Source: Agrostemma githago
Lineage: Eukaryota; Streptophyta; Magnoliopsida; Caryophyllales; Caryophyllaceae
Assembly (NCBI GenBank): GCA_958450325.1
Contig: OY288251.1
Coordinates: 63,443,666 to 63,507,665 of the forward strand
Reading direction: 5' to 3'
Length of the DNA stretch: 64,000 bases
Positions 45,399 to 55,717 of the stretch are shown here, one piece after another (the first letter of the stretch is position 1; the number at the start of each line of letters is the position of its first letter). The position numbers and the translations under genes were made by a program. The notes under the pieces were generated by a model. It saw nothing but the letters and a program-made list of their open reading frames with translations. It had not been told where the DNA came from and ran no database searches.

Positions 45399-47502
45399 AT
45401 GGCGTTTGCTCAGAATCTTCGCCACATTTTGAGCAGAGTTTCTTCATCTTCACTTCTTCAATCTCATCTAACTTCCATTCGCTTCCAATCTACTCTTACT
45501 TCCCCTAAACTCTTCGTCAGCGGTAAATCCTAATCTTCCCCTTTATAATCGATAACTGATGTATTGTTTTTAATCTGTACTGCTTGCTTGAATTTGCATG
45601 GAATGTAAATCTTAACTGATAACTACTGCTGGGAAAGGTGTGATATCATCTTTGTTGATACCGTTATACTCATATTGAAATGACTGGCTAGCCAATGGTT
45701 ACTCGCAGCTGTGGTTGGTATCTAATTTAGGCTCCTGTGTTTGTTGATGATGCCTCCATCTGCCCTTTTATTTGACCCATTCAATTGCCCTCTTTTAATT
45801 GAAGGCAATAAGCATCAAGACGATGCTATTATTTCAAGTTACTGTTTGTAGTAGGAGACTAGGAGATCTATCATTTTGGAATTTACAAATTAGTTCAGTT
45901 TGTTTCGGCTTTTAATTGCTATGTGTCTAAGGATATTGATAACAAGCTTGCTTTTGCCAACTTCAGTGTCGGAAATTGTGGTGGTTGTGTGGGTCCAAGA
46001 CTGCTAACAGTTCAATCTAGTAGAAGTAGTGTTCTAGTTTTAAGGATTGCCATTGTATAAAGGTCGCTCGTTGGCTCTGGTAACTCATCTGAGAATTACC
46101 AGTAAAAGCTTTATTTGTCAAGTGTGTTTTAGGTGGGCGATGCATATTTATAATGTGACTTTTGTCACTGTTTTCTTAGGCAACTTTTATATGGCAAACA
46201 TAGGGACCGTAGCATAATAAGATGCACAAGTTCTTAAGCCTCCTTTGGAAAAGTTCCTCCGTATACTTATTATGGATCTGTACTGTATTAGTAAAGATGA
46301 TGTCACTAAAGATATATTAAACTAAATACATTAGAAGTCTTCCGTGGACTTATTATGGATCTGTATTAGTAAAGATGACGTCAGTGTAGATACGTTAAAC
46401 TAAATAAGTTGGTTGTCCCTCATTTCATTTATCTAAGCAATGGCATAAAAGGGTGGTATAGAGAAAGGGGTAACCGTAAGCTCATGATTTTCTGTGTGGT
46501 ACTAGTAAAGTTTGCATTATTTCAGCCACGTGGATGATGGATGTGCGCTTTGTTGGTTTAGACAAGGGATTTGGAGGGTGTTCAGTCAAGTGCTGACCGC
46601 TGACTGTTACCGCTACATTGTTTTCTGTAGTACTCCGTATATAGTACTATATGTTACATGCAGAGGTCTGACGTAATTGGTTTCTTGATATCTTTTTGGT
46701 TTCTGACCCGATTATGCTCTGACCTGAGAAATTTCCCTCTCTATGATGGTTGTGAATGCCAAGATTTTGTTTTGTTATTTAATCCTTGAATATTGTTTGA
46801 ACTGTTATAACTAATGGCAGTCAATGCAAAAACTCATATGAGATGGTCTTAGTCGTCTTACTATGAGATGACTCCATTAACCGACAATTAAATAAGGAAT
46901 ACATGCAAATTTTGGTATGGATCATACGTGATGCATAGCTTCTTCTGGAGACTGGAGTACTAATTCTGTCTCGGGTGATTATGATACAGGGCTTTCAAGA
47001 TTAACCACAGATGAAAAACTGAATGAAGCATTTGCTGCTTTTGGACAGCTAGTTGAAGGTATGTCTAAGCTTCCTTGTCTAAAATCTGGCTGGACATGGC
47101 ACAACTTATGCGATGCTCAGTTTATTGAACGAGATTAGTCTCACTCATTTATGAGGCCACTTCATTTATCCACCAATTACCAATCTTCATTGTTCAACTC
47201 TCACATTATATGTGAGATAATTTCACCAAAAACTAAAACTAAATTATTGAATGATTACAGCGAAAGTTGTAGTAGATAGGCCGACAGGAAGATCAAAAGG
47301 GTTTGCTTTTGTAACATACAGTTCCATAGAAGAAGCTGAGAGGGCACGTGAAGGTATGAACGCCAAATTCCTGGACGGATGGGTTATCTTTGTTGATCCT
47401 GCCAAACCGCAAGGGCCTAGACCACCACCTCACCACGAATCTCAGAAAACTCAACAATCAGGATTTTCAGTAAACAAAACTGTCGGATGGTGCGGGCAAT
47501 GA
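45399..47502 (+). CDS. ORRM2: Organelle RRM domain-containing protein, ORRM2-like (three exons)
   Basis: Exons are 45399-45522, 46990-47058 and 47261-47502, with GT-AG introns of 1467 and 202 bp. The coding length is 435 nt, 144 residues. Residues 1-35 are Arg/Ser/Leu-rich without acidic residues (MAFAQNLRHILSRV...), a typical mitochondrial transit peptide. A single RRM follows: RNP2 is LFVSGL (residues 38-43) and RNP1 is KGFAFVTY (about residues 78-85). MNAKFLDGWVIF in the last beta strand is the segment that resembles plant ORRM2. The C-terminus is a short Pro/Gln-rich tail. ORRM proteins assist C-to-U RNA editing in plant organelles; ORRM2 is mitochondrial. The start ATG is the first that gives a transit peptide. 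The orthology call is from memory of the family; other small organelle RRM proteins are possible. The gene looks intact. Confidence 0.85.
45523..46989 (+). other. Intron 1 of the ORRM2-like gene
   Basis: 1467 bp from GCG|GTAAAT to ATACAG|GG. AT-rich. It holds a direct repeat (TCCGT(A/G)(T/G)ACTTATTATGGATCTGTA at about 46258 and 46338) and no recognisable gene or element. Confidence 0.75.
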
Positions 47503-47766
47503 TATTATGGATCATTCATACGAGAGAAACAATGCTGTATTTGTTGGGTCAGAGTTTAGGGGTACTAAACCAATATAAATTGATGTTTTATGGGGTTATT
47601 GTACTCTGTAAAAGCATTTAATTAACGATTCATTCATGAGAGTGAACGCAAGTCGTGTTGCAGGGGAATTTGGGTTACTCTTTATGGTCGACGCAATTAT
47701 TTCAGGACGTCGGCATCTAATTGCATTTGTATAATGACAACTTTGTCCCTTTCCTTTATTATATTA
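47503..47766 (+). other. 3' flank and probable 3'UTR of the ORRM2-like gene
   Basis: AT-rich. A candidate polyadenylation region lies around 47570-47625 (AATATAAATTGATG, TGTACTCTGTAAAAGC). No further gene. Confidence 0.4.
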
Positions 47767-47954
47767 CTCCCTCTATTACAAAATATAAGTAGTTTAAGGT
47801 ATTTGCACACTTATTAAGAAAATGTTTCAAATGGATATTAAACTGCTTTGAAAATTGAATACACTCTTTTTGACCAATAAAAGGAGTTTTACTGTATTGA
47901 AAAATGTAAAACAACTTATATTTCAATTCTCTAAAACTACTGTAACGGAGGGAG
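47767..47954. mobile_element. Stowaway MITE
   Basis: 188 bp. It starts CTCCCTCTATTACAAAATAT and ends ACTGTAACGGAGGGAG, flanked by TA on both sides. The TIR and TA target match Stowaway (Tc1/mariner) elements. Confidence 0.9.
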
Positions 47955-48379
47955 TAGTAAATACTCCTCCTTTTTTAATAAGTCTCATATTTCTTTTATG
48001 ATTTTTTTTGGTAAAATGTACGTAGTATTAATTGTAAATCTCAATCATGTACAGAAATCAACAAGAAACCATCTCAGAGTATGCTCATAAGCCAGTAGTT
48101 CTTGTCCTGCAAATTAACTTGATCTTCTATCATCTCTCTTACTCTAATATCCACTTCTTTTTTTAATACATTCAAACAGCTTCTTAGGTCTAATTACGTA
48201 ACCCTCTAGCCGAGCCTGATTACGTTGCCCCCATAAGCAGTGACCAGCAGCAGCGCATGCAGCCTACGCAACATCCCTCTGCAGGTCACGTCCCTGCAAC
48301 TGCATATAATCAGTTACCATGAAGACGTGAAGTGTGCTGCAACTCGTGTCATTCTTACTGCTCATTACCGACACTTTGT

Positions 48380-48537
48380 TCTTAGGTGCAGTCTTCATTT
48401 CTTTTATCCTTTCCTAGTATCCCTTAGCTATATGTTGTATTATGTAGTTTCTCAATCCCTAAACAAAAGAAGGCATAACTTAAAGGTTATTGTCCTAATT
48501 TTGTAATAGGATGTATTTTGAACCGTTGGCAAAAAAA
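48380..48537 (+). mobile_element. Short 5'-truncated LINE 3' end inside the LINE relic
   Basis: A plus-strand 3'UTR-like sequence ending CGTTGGCAAAAAAAA. It resembles the minus-strand 3'UTR of the retroposon at 51573 (TATGTTGTA..., CCCTAAACAAAAGA, TAATAGGATG). The left end is uncertain and no TSD was found. Confidence 0.5.
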
Positions 48538-48539
48538 AT

Positions 48540-49252
48540 ACCACATCCGGCATGCTCATACTCAGCCATTCTTGCAGTAACACCAGCACCTGACCACTGT
48601 AACCGCATCGAAAAAATAGATGGTCCGTAGTTTCTTCCTCACTCTCACACAAACAGCAACTGGACGTCAGCAATGCCTAACCTGCGCAATTTAACTCTTG
48701 CATTGTATTCATCGCATCCCGACAAGCCAACCACAACATAAATTGATGCTTAGACTGCGACTTACTACACCATGCCATATCAGCCCAATTAACCTTAATA
48801 GCTTTAGATCGCAAGACCTCATAGTCAGCTTTAATAGTATAGTTCGTTCCAGCTCCATTCCAAGCGTCACCTTGAAAATGATTCTTTAATCGCTCCTTTA
48901 TTGCATAAATCCTCTTCCACCCCCATGACACAGAGTCGCCTGGTATATAATTATGCCATTGTTGCCCTTTCAAGTAAAAATGATGTATTCATTGAACCCA
49001 TAACCGCTCATGATGTTCGTACACCCAAGCTACTAGCTTGCCTATAGCAGCCGCATTCCAGTTATCCAGTTGACGTTGCCCCAATCCGCCTTCTTGTTTA
49101 GGATAACACACTTTTTCCCAAGCAACCAATGACACCCGTTGAAAAGTGTATTTGCCCTCCCACAAAAAAGTCCTGCATAGCGCATCAATCCTCGCAAGCA
49201 CACACTTGGGCAAAATGAAAATCATCGCCCAATACACATGAACTTGCAACAA
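48540..49252 (-). pseudogene. LINE ORF2 fragment: RT end and zf-RVT
   Basis: Frames 49252-48989, 48973-48677 and 48673-48540 read in series: VYWAMIFILPKCVLARID, GGLGQRQLDNWNAAA, WADMAWCSKSQSKHQF and CCLCESEEETTDHLFFRC. Frameshifts separate them. Confidence 0.75.
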
Positions 49253-49269
49253 AACTGATTGAACTAAAG

Positions 49270-50169
49270 TTAGCCTCCCTGATTCTTAGCTCCCAGGCTG
49301 GTAATCCGGCTTGTAATCTTCTCAACCAACTTAGCACAATCCGCTTTCGTCAATTTAGTAGTTTGAACAGGTATCCCAAGATAGCGGAATGGAAGATTCC
49401 CAATAGCACACCCAGTAGCAGCCAAAGCATCTGCCCTCTGTCTCGCATTCATCCCCGCACAAAACAAATGTGACTTACCAATGCTCATCGTTAACCCAGA
49501 CGTCTTAGTAAAAGTAGCAAAAGCACGCATTAAAACATTAATGGACTCCTGGTCACCTTTACAAAACAACAATAGATCATCCGCAAACATCAGATGGGAC
49601 AACTTTAAAGTAGCACACTTGGGATGAAACTTAAATCTGTAGTGGGTAGTGGCATACATAAGAGTTCTAGAAAGATACTCCATACAGATCGTGAACAGCA
49701 GGGGTGATATAGGATCTCCCTGACGCAACCCTCTCTTTCCTTTAAAAAAACCAAACCCATCTCCATTAAGACTCAGTGAAAAGCTAACTGTCCTAACACA
49801 CTCCATGATTAGGCCAATAAATTGAAGAGGAAAATTGAGAGCATCCAACATTTGCTCCACAAAAGTCCATTCCACACTGTCATACGCCTTCTGAATATCA
49901 ATTTTCATCAAACAGCAAGGAGAAACTGATTTTCTATTATAAAGTCGCACTAGGTCTTGACAGATAAGCACATTCTCAATTATATTTCTCCCCTCAATGA
50001 ACCCACCCTGATTTGGGCTAATAATATCAGGCAAAACTAAGCTCAATCTCTTGCATAATAGCTTCGAAATGCATTTATACACCACATTACAACATGCAAT
50101 AGGGCGAAATTGTAACGCTGATTGAGGCTTGGCCACCTTCAGAATAAGCGTAAGAGTACGTAGTAGCAT
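49270..50169 (-). pseudogene. LINE reverse transcriptase core
   Basis: A 299-residue open frame containing RT motifs FRPIACCNVVYK, NQGGFIEGRNI, KIDIQKAYDSVEW, RGLRQGDPISPLLF and the active site MFADDLLLF, then LPFRYLGIPV. The catalytic core is intact, but the frame is cut at both ends by frameshifts (near 50172 and 49275). The translated ATG at 50169 is not a true start. Confidence 0.85.
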
Positions 50170-50173
50170 TGAC

Positions 50174-51165
50174 CTATTTCAGAAGTTTCCCTGACAAGAA
50201 AAAATCCTTCACAACAGTCACAATACCCTCCTCCACTACCTCCCATGCATCCTTAAAGAATAGGCTCGAATACCCGTCAGGCCCTGGAGCCTTATCGTTA
50301 GGGATGCTAAAAATAACCTCTTTGACCTCTTGCGCATCCACAGGTCTGAGCAACAACTGCCAGTGTTCCGGCAGACAAATCTTCCCATTCAGCATCATCT
50401 CTTTCTGTACGGGAATAGTAGGCTGACTATCACCTAACAAAGAAGTGTAAAAATCTAGAAAAGCATGTTGGACAGTCTCAGGACTGCTACACTCTTCCCC
50501 TCGCGAATTATTAATGATCATCACCCTATTTTGAGCTCTTCGTTGCCGGAGATACGAGTGAAACAAGGCTGTATTCTGGTTCCCTTCAAACACCCAAGTA
50601 ACCTTAGATTTCTGCCTCAAGAATGATCGACATGACTGCTGAAACTGGACAGCAGCATGATGACATTCAATTTCAAACTCAATCACTCCAGCATCATTAG
50701 ACTGGCGTTGAACTGCCATTTGAGTCTCAGCTTGCTTCATCTGTGCTCTCAGGCACCTATTCTCGATGTCACCAAACTCCTCAGAATTTAGCTTCTTGAA
50801 TGTCTGTTTAAGCCTCTTCAGTCTAGACACAATCTGAAACATAGGAGTACCCAGAACTCCCGCCTCCCAACTTCCTTTTACCAGCTCCAAAAAATGAGCA
50901 TTAGAGCTCCACATATTATGATATTTGAAAGACCGCTTCTTACGTGAATTTGTCTTGTCGAAGTGTATAATACACGGACAATGGTCAAATGTCCCTTAGG
51001 GCATAAAATGAGCAAAACCGTCAGAGAAATCATCAACCCATTGTCTATTAACCAAATACCTATCAAGCCGACTATAGACTCTATCTTTAACCCGTTGCTT
51101 GTTATTCCAAGTAAACCACGACCCCGCAGCGGGGCTATCCTCTAAATGACAATCTTCAAGACATG
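50174..51165 (-). pseudogene. LINE endonuclease end and RT N-terminal region
   Basis: 51165-50920 encodes the end of the endonuclease (SWFTWNNK, RLDRYLVN), with a stop near 51000. 50914-50174 is open and covers the linker up to NDKAPGPDGYSSLFFKDAW, the first RT motif. The gene is 5'-truncated at 51165. Confidence 0.75.
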
Positions 51166-51556
51166 CTCGTTTTTTTATGTATTTTTTTAGTACTCTTAAG
51201 GAAATATTTTTATTACTATTTCTCTCTCATCATATGCATCATATCAACACCATTCTCTTACTTTTTCATCTTTTCGTAAACTTTGTATCAAATCTATATG
51301 AGGTTTATTCAAGGAGGGAGTAGTATTTACTTACAGTATAATTTTATATTTTAAAGAATATCTGTTGTTAAAACTCGGTAATAAAACATTTTTTCTAATA
51401 CTTGTAATGAAGTGAAAATGACTTGATAAAAGTAAAAAAAGTAATAATCTTTCTTGACAACTCCACTTTCTCATCTCTCTTTTATTTAAGACTTTTAAAA
51501 TAATTTACGGTTTTCGGGTTTGTGATATGGTTTTGCAAAGATGACAAATGAGTGTC
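51166..51556. other. AT-rich spacer, nothing recognised
   Basis: Between the 5' end of one LINE and the target-site duplication of the next insertion. No ORF, TIR or RNA gene is visible. Confidence 0.4.
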
Positions 51557-51572
51557 GCTTCTGCATTTGTTT

Positions 51573-53206
51573 TTTTGTTTTTTTTGCCAGAGATCGAAAA
51601 TCCACCCTATTACATATTAAGGTATGTGCTCTTTTGTTAAGGGATCGTACTACAACATAGAACAACATATAAATAAAGTCTTCTGATGATGGAAAAGAGG
51701 AATTAAGACTACTTCCAAGAGCCAATTGTTGGTAATGAGTCGTAGGAAGGGCACAAGCTTCAGCGCGCGTCACATCTTCTTGATTGATCACACCAATAGA
51801 CTGCCTACTCCTCTGAACGGATAAGTGACAAGAACCAGTTGCACTTACGTCACAAGGACGTAGAAAGAAAGCGGGAAAAAACGGGTCAAAAGATTTGTCC
51901 CAGATGGAGATACAACTCCTCCAACTTAGTAATCGAACTAACTGAGCAAAAGACCAACGATCCAAGGGGGAAAACCAACCAAAGAGAAGGAAAGAGGAAC
52001 ACCCGGCTACCATATCTGTAGCCGTAACCACCAAAGTGAAGCCGACACTAACAAGGCCCATAGTCTTCAGAAATCCCCTATAGTAAACAAAAGAACTTGG
52101 CATTCTCCTCAAGAAGGAGATTATTACGAAAGAAGAAAGTAACATAGTATTACTCAAAGACTTCATCGAAAGAAAGAGACCACCACCACAACCGAACCAC
52201 ACAACACCATAGTCCAACCTATCCCAAAAACAATCGCACTCCGGTCATAACGCAGCTAAGAACACCACAGCCAGCTCCAAAGAAGCCCGAGTCCACAAAC
52301 AAAGACATCCTAGCCAACAACGCAAGGAAAGAATAAAGAAACACAACAAAAACGAGACTCTCCCCTCACTAACAAACCAAGAGGACCGACCCAAACCTGA
52401 CGACGGAGAACAACCCAGCAAACTATCGACCCAGCAACCTACCAAATCAAAGAAAGAGCCTACAGAAACCCCATAGGCTACGACCCAAAAAAGAAAAAAA
52501 AATGTCTGAACCTAGATCGTCTAACAAAGCTAAGGTGAGGGATGGGGGCGAGGGGGAGTGGAACACCTAGCCAAGACCAAATAGGAACAAAAGGACCTAA
52601 AGGAGACTCGACAAAGACTAAATCGACATACCAAAGGGTGGGGGGGGGGGGGCGAGGGGAGGGCGAAATACCCTCTAGTAATCGACCCAGACCGGGTTCG
52701 AGCGGACCCAAAGGAGACAAGGAAAAGACAAAGTTGACATACCAAAAGGTGAGGGAGGGGGGGAGCACATGAAGGAAGTCGACCCAAACATGGATGGTCA
52801 ACAAACTGACCAACCACAAACCCAAACTAACTGACCAACGCGAACAAACAGGCAAGGATGCGGGTCAACGGAAACCGAGTCGATCAACCACACTAGGAGA
52901 CGGATCAGACCACCACAACAAACGAAACCAACAACCCCGAACACGATGCGAAGCTGGAAAAGGACATCGACGGCCAACGGACGGACTCCTGGAGCAAGCA
53001 AAAGGAAATCAAAACTGTGATAATGATCGGAGGGCCGGATATGGAGCTATATTAAGCCCCATCTCCGGCATAGATTGAGAGAAAGGAGGAGAATGGGTGG
53101 CGGCGGCTGTAATGGTGGAAAATAGGGTTTACTTTTGGTTTACTTAACAGAGAAGAGAAGCTTTTAGAGAGAGAGATTTTTTTCACCTAATAGGATTTCA
53201 CGTCGT
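51573..53206 (-). mobile_element. LINE-derived retroposon with 16 bp TSD and no coding core
   Basis: 1634 bp flanked by GCTTCTGCATTTGTTT (51557-51572 and 53207-53222). The T-rich left end is the A-tail of a minus-strand insertion. The tail-proximal part resembles the LINE 3'UTR at 48430-48537. The far end (53050-53206) looks like a plant LINE 5' region (CCGCCGCCACCCATTCTCC on the minus strand). No endonuclease, RT or ORF1 motif is found in between, only low-complexity frames. It is probably a LINE with an internal deletion or a LINE-mobilised non-autonomous family. Confidence 0.75.
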
Positions 53207-53222
53207 GCTTCTGCATTTGTTT

Positions 53223-53548
53223 GGATGCATTATTTTTGGATAGTGAGGGTAATATAGTAAAAAAAATGGACCAAAAAGTCATTATGGTATAAATGAGCTG
53301 GTAATTGTTGTAGTTATATTTACTCCGTAAAGTAATATAGTAAAAAAAAATGGACTGAAAAGAAAATTGAAATGGGAAGGAGAAGGAGATAAAAAGATGG
53401 AGGAAAATAGTAAATTTAATAATTGAACCGATTTTTATACCGATTTACACTTATTTATTTATTTTTAATTAAAAATCATACGAGTATTAATATTTTCGGA
53501 CATCTTAATCACCCAAGCATAAAAAAACCCTTTTAATTTAGAAGTTTT
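53223..53548. other. AT-rich spacer, nothing recognised
   Basis: A short direct repeat (AATATAGTAAAAAAAATGGAC at about 53250 and 53334) is the only structure seen. Confidence 0.4.
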
Positions 53549-53879
53549 TTTTGGTAAAATGTAAATATGAGTATATATTAATATCTTAAGATCACCAAAT
53601 ACAACCAATTTACCTTACAAATGACAATGTATCACATCCTTTCTTTATCTATTCCATATGGTAGGTATATTTTTTAGTTTGATTCTAATTCTACTCTCTA
53701 CATTTCGTTTCAATTCATCTATCAACACTCCCCTCTTTCCAGCATTTGTTTCTTTCAATCCACAATCCATAAATGACATCACAGACCACATCATAAAGCC
53801 ATTGTTTCCTGCACCCTGATCTGATCCTAAGCTTCGCATAGTACAACAACAGGTCATGCTTTGGGACGTCCTGTACCAC

Positions 53880-54464
53880 CTACTCCTGCAGTAATCTATG
53901 GACTTGGGTAGTATAAACACATTCAAAGAAGATGTGTCTTAAGCTCTCTTCTTGCAGTCCACACAAATAGCATAAGTTGCGACTTATAATGCCAAACCTC
54001 ATAAGTCTATCTTGCATGAGTAGCTTCCCACAAGCATATAGCCATGCTATAAATCTGTGCTTAGGTGAGGTCATTCGACACCATACAACACTCCACCAAT
54101 CTTGCTTCTCCCCAATTCCTTGTATCCACTTGTAACCTTCATCCACAGTATATCCCTTCACCTCCATCGACCAAACATCACCTTGATACCCATCTTTAAA
54201 TTCATTTTTGATGCTACATATCTTCCTCCATGACCAACTAGAAGTCATAGTCGGTTGATATGTCGCCCAATTAGCACCCTTTAAATAAATGGCATTCACC
54301 CATTTAATCCATAAATGATCCGCCTTTGTGCATATATACCCACCAGACATACTTCCCCATGAGTGCCTTGTTCCACTCTTTGTCTGCCTTAATACCCAGT
54401 CCTCCTGCCTTAACTGTAGCACATCAATGTTCCCAACTAACCAAAAGACTTTTAGAACCTCCAC
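53880..54464 (-). pseudogene. LINE ORF2 fragment with zf-RVT
   Basis: An open stretch with HLWIKWVNAIYLKGANW, WWSVVWCRMTSPKHRFIAW and CYLCGLQEESLRHIFFEC, the typical order of the region after RT. The frame shifts relative to the RT part. Confidence 0.75.
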
Positions 54465-54543
54465 TTTGGCCTCTCTATAGATACTCTCGACATATTCTCT
54501 CTATCTTCTTGATAACTGTATTTGATAACAGAAAAATCATGCA

Positions 54544-55268
54544 TCAGTACTTGTGTAACTGGCAGAGGACAATCTTTACCGAGATAAGTCTTCCTGCATA
54601 ACTCAGAAAACAAACTCTCCATCCTTGTATTCTCTTAATCACTCTGTCAATTAGCACTTGACAGACATGACAGTCACTCTCCTGGAGTCTTTTATAAGAT
54701 ATGGGCACTCCCAAGTACTTGAATGGAAGAGACCCTCTCTGAAATCCACAAACCTGCATTATCACTTGTTCCTCAGTAGCATCTACTCTGTTCATGAACA
54801 CTTCTGACTTAGCCTTGTTCACAGTAAGACCAAAACATCGAGAAAAATACTCAAAAGCTCTAAACAGCACATGAACAGACTGTGTGTTTCCATAGTTAAA
54901 TACCAATAAATCATCAGCAAAGCACAAATTAATAAGCTTCACCCTATTACATAGGGAGTGATACTTAAAACCCTTCTTCAGAACCATAACCTCCATTAAC
55001 CTGGTAAAGTACTCCATACATATTGTAAATAACACCAGAGACATGGGATCTCCCTGTCTTATCCCCCTCCTACCCTTGAAAAAACTAAAAATTGATCCAT
55101 TCAAGGTAAGAGAGAATGAGGGTGTAGTTACACATTCCATAATCCAATCCACCATTTGCCTTAGCATTTGGAGAGCAATCAACATCTGATGTATAAATTG
55201 CCATTCAATCGAGTCATAGGCTTTCTTCAAATCCACCTTCAGAATGCACCTAGGAGTACAACTCTTCC
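54544..55268 (-). pseudogene. LINE reverse transcriptase fragment
   Basis: Motifs: DLKKAYDSIEW, RRGIRQGDPMSLVLF, active site CFADDLLVF, then LPFKYLGVPISY and LSYAGRLISV. The reading frame is open for 230 codons. Sequence coding for ICQDLVRLYNRKS continues upstream on the far side of the MITE at 55602. Confidence 0.85.
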
Positions 55269-55278
55269 TATTATAAAG

Positions 55279-55601
55279 AGTAAATTAAAAATTACTCCCT
55301 TTTAAAATACCAAATTTAAAATTTACTCCCTTTTGAAATTTTTGTTAAAAATAACTCCCAAAATCTATCAAAAGTTCAAAAATTACTCCAAAATATAAAT
55401 TTTGGACCAAAATGCCCCTAACTTTTTTATGTCATATTACTTCACCTCACCCTCTAGCCAAGGGCATTTTTGTCCTAAAAATAAATTTGGGAGCAATTTT
55501 TGAACTTTTGATAGATTTTGGAGGTTATTGTTGACAAAAATTTCGAAAGGGAGTAAATTTTAAAATTGATATTTTAAAATGGAGTAATTGTTAATTTACT
55601 A
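55279..55601. mobile_element. 323 bp MITE inside the LINE reverse transcriptase
   Basis: Flanked by the 10 bp repeat TATTATAAAG (55269-55278 and 55602-55611). The inverted termini are AGTAAATTAAAAATTACTCC and its complement. The interior has mirrored ATTTACTCCC and AAATTTTTGT blocks. A TSD of 9-10 bp suggests a Mutator-type MITE. Confidence 0.85.
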
Positions 55602-55655
55602 TATTATAAAGTCTCACCAAATCTTGGCAAATTAGGATATTATCCATAACACAAA

Positions 55656-55717
55656 TTCTTGAGAGAGACGGTCTCTCAATAACTTATTGAGAGACCACTC
55701 TTCAGTACCACCCTATG
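55656..55717. repeat. Small hairpin next to the element B LTR
   Basis: GAGAGACGGTCTCTC is followed by AATAACTTATT and GAGAGACC. Several alternative inverted pairings are possible. It could be the remnant tip of another MITE. Confidence 0.35.

Larger units (their letters stand above)
48003..51165 (-). mobile_element. 5'-truncated L1-type LINE (minus strand), decayed
   Basis: The poly-A tail reads as T8 at 48003-48010. The ORF2 C-terminus is at 48020-48310, the zf-RVT region at 48540-49000, RT at 49000-50914 and the last part of the endonuclease at 50914-51165. It is 5'-truncated there (no ORF1). Frameshifts and stops are frequent. A plus-strand LINE 3' end is inserted at about 48380-48537. 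Confidence 0.8.
53549..55655 (-). mobile_element. 5'-truncated LINE (minus strand), RT and zf-RVT relic
   Basis: T8 at 53549-53556 marks the tail. The ORF2 C-terminus (ending LKNIPTIWNR) lies near 53645-53750, zf-RVT at 53880-54150, and RT from 54544 to about 55650. A MITE splits the RT at 55279-55601. The 5' truncation is near 55655. Confidence 0.8.

Noticed and set aside
48240..48506. 88-codon plus ORF
   Set aside because: Crosses the junction between an antisense LINE C-terminus and a sense LINE 3'UTR; not a real protein.
51495..52217. 240-codon minus ORF
   Set aside because: Spans the A-tail and target-site duplication of the retroposon, has no recognisable domain and skewed composition; no sign of a real start.
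52478..52855. Pro-rich ORFs in the retroposon
   Set aside because: Overlapping low-complexity frames around a G-run; no conserved motif.
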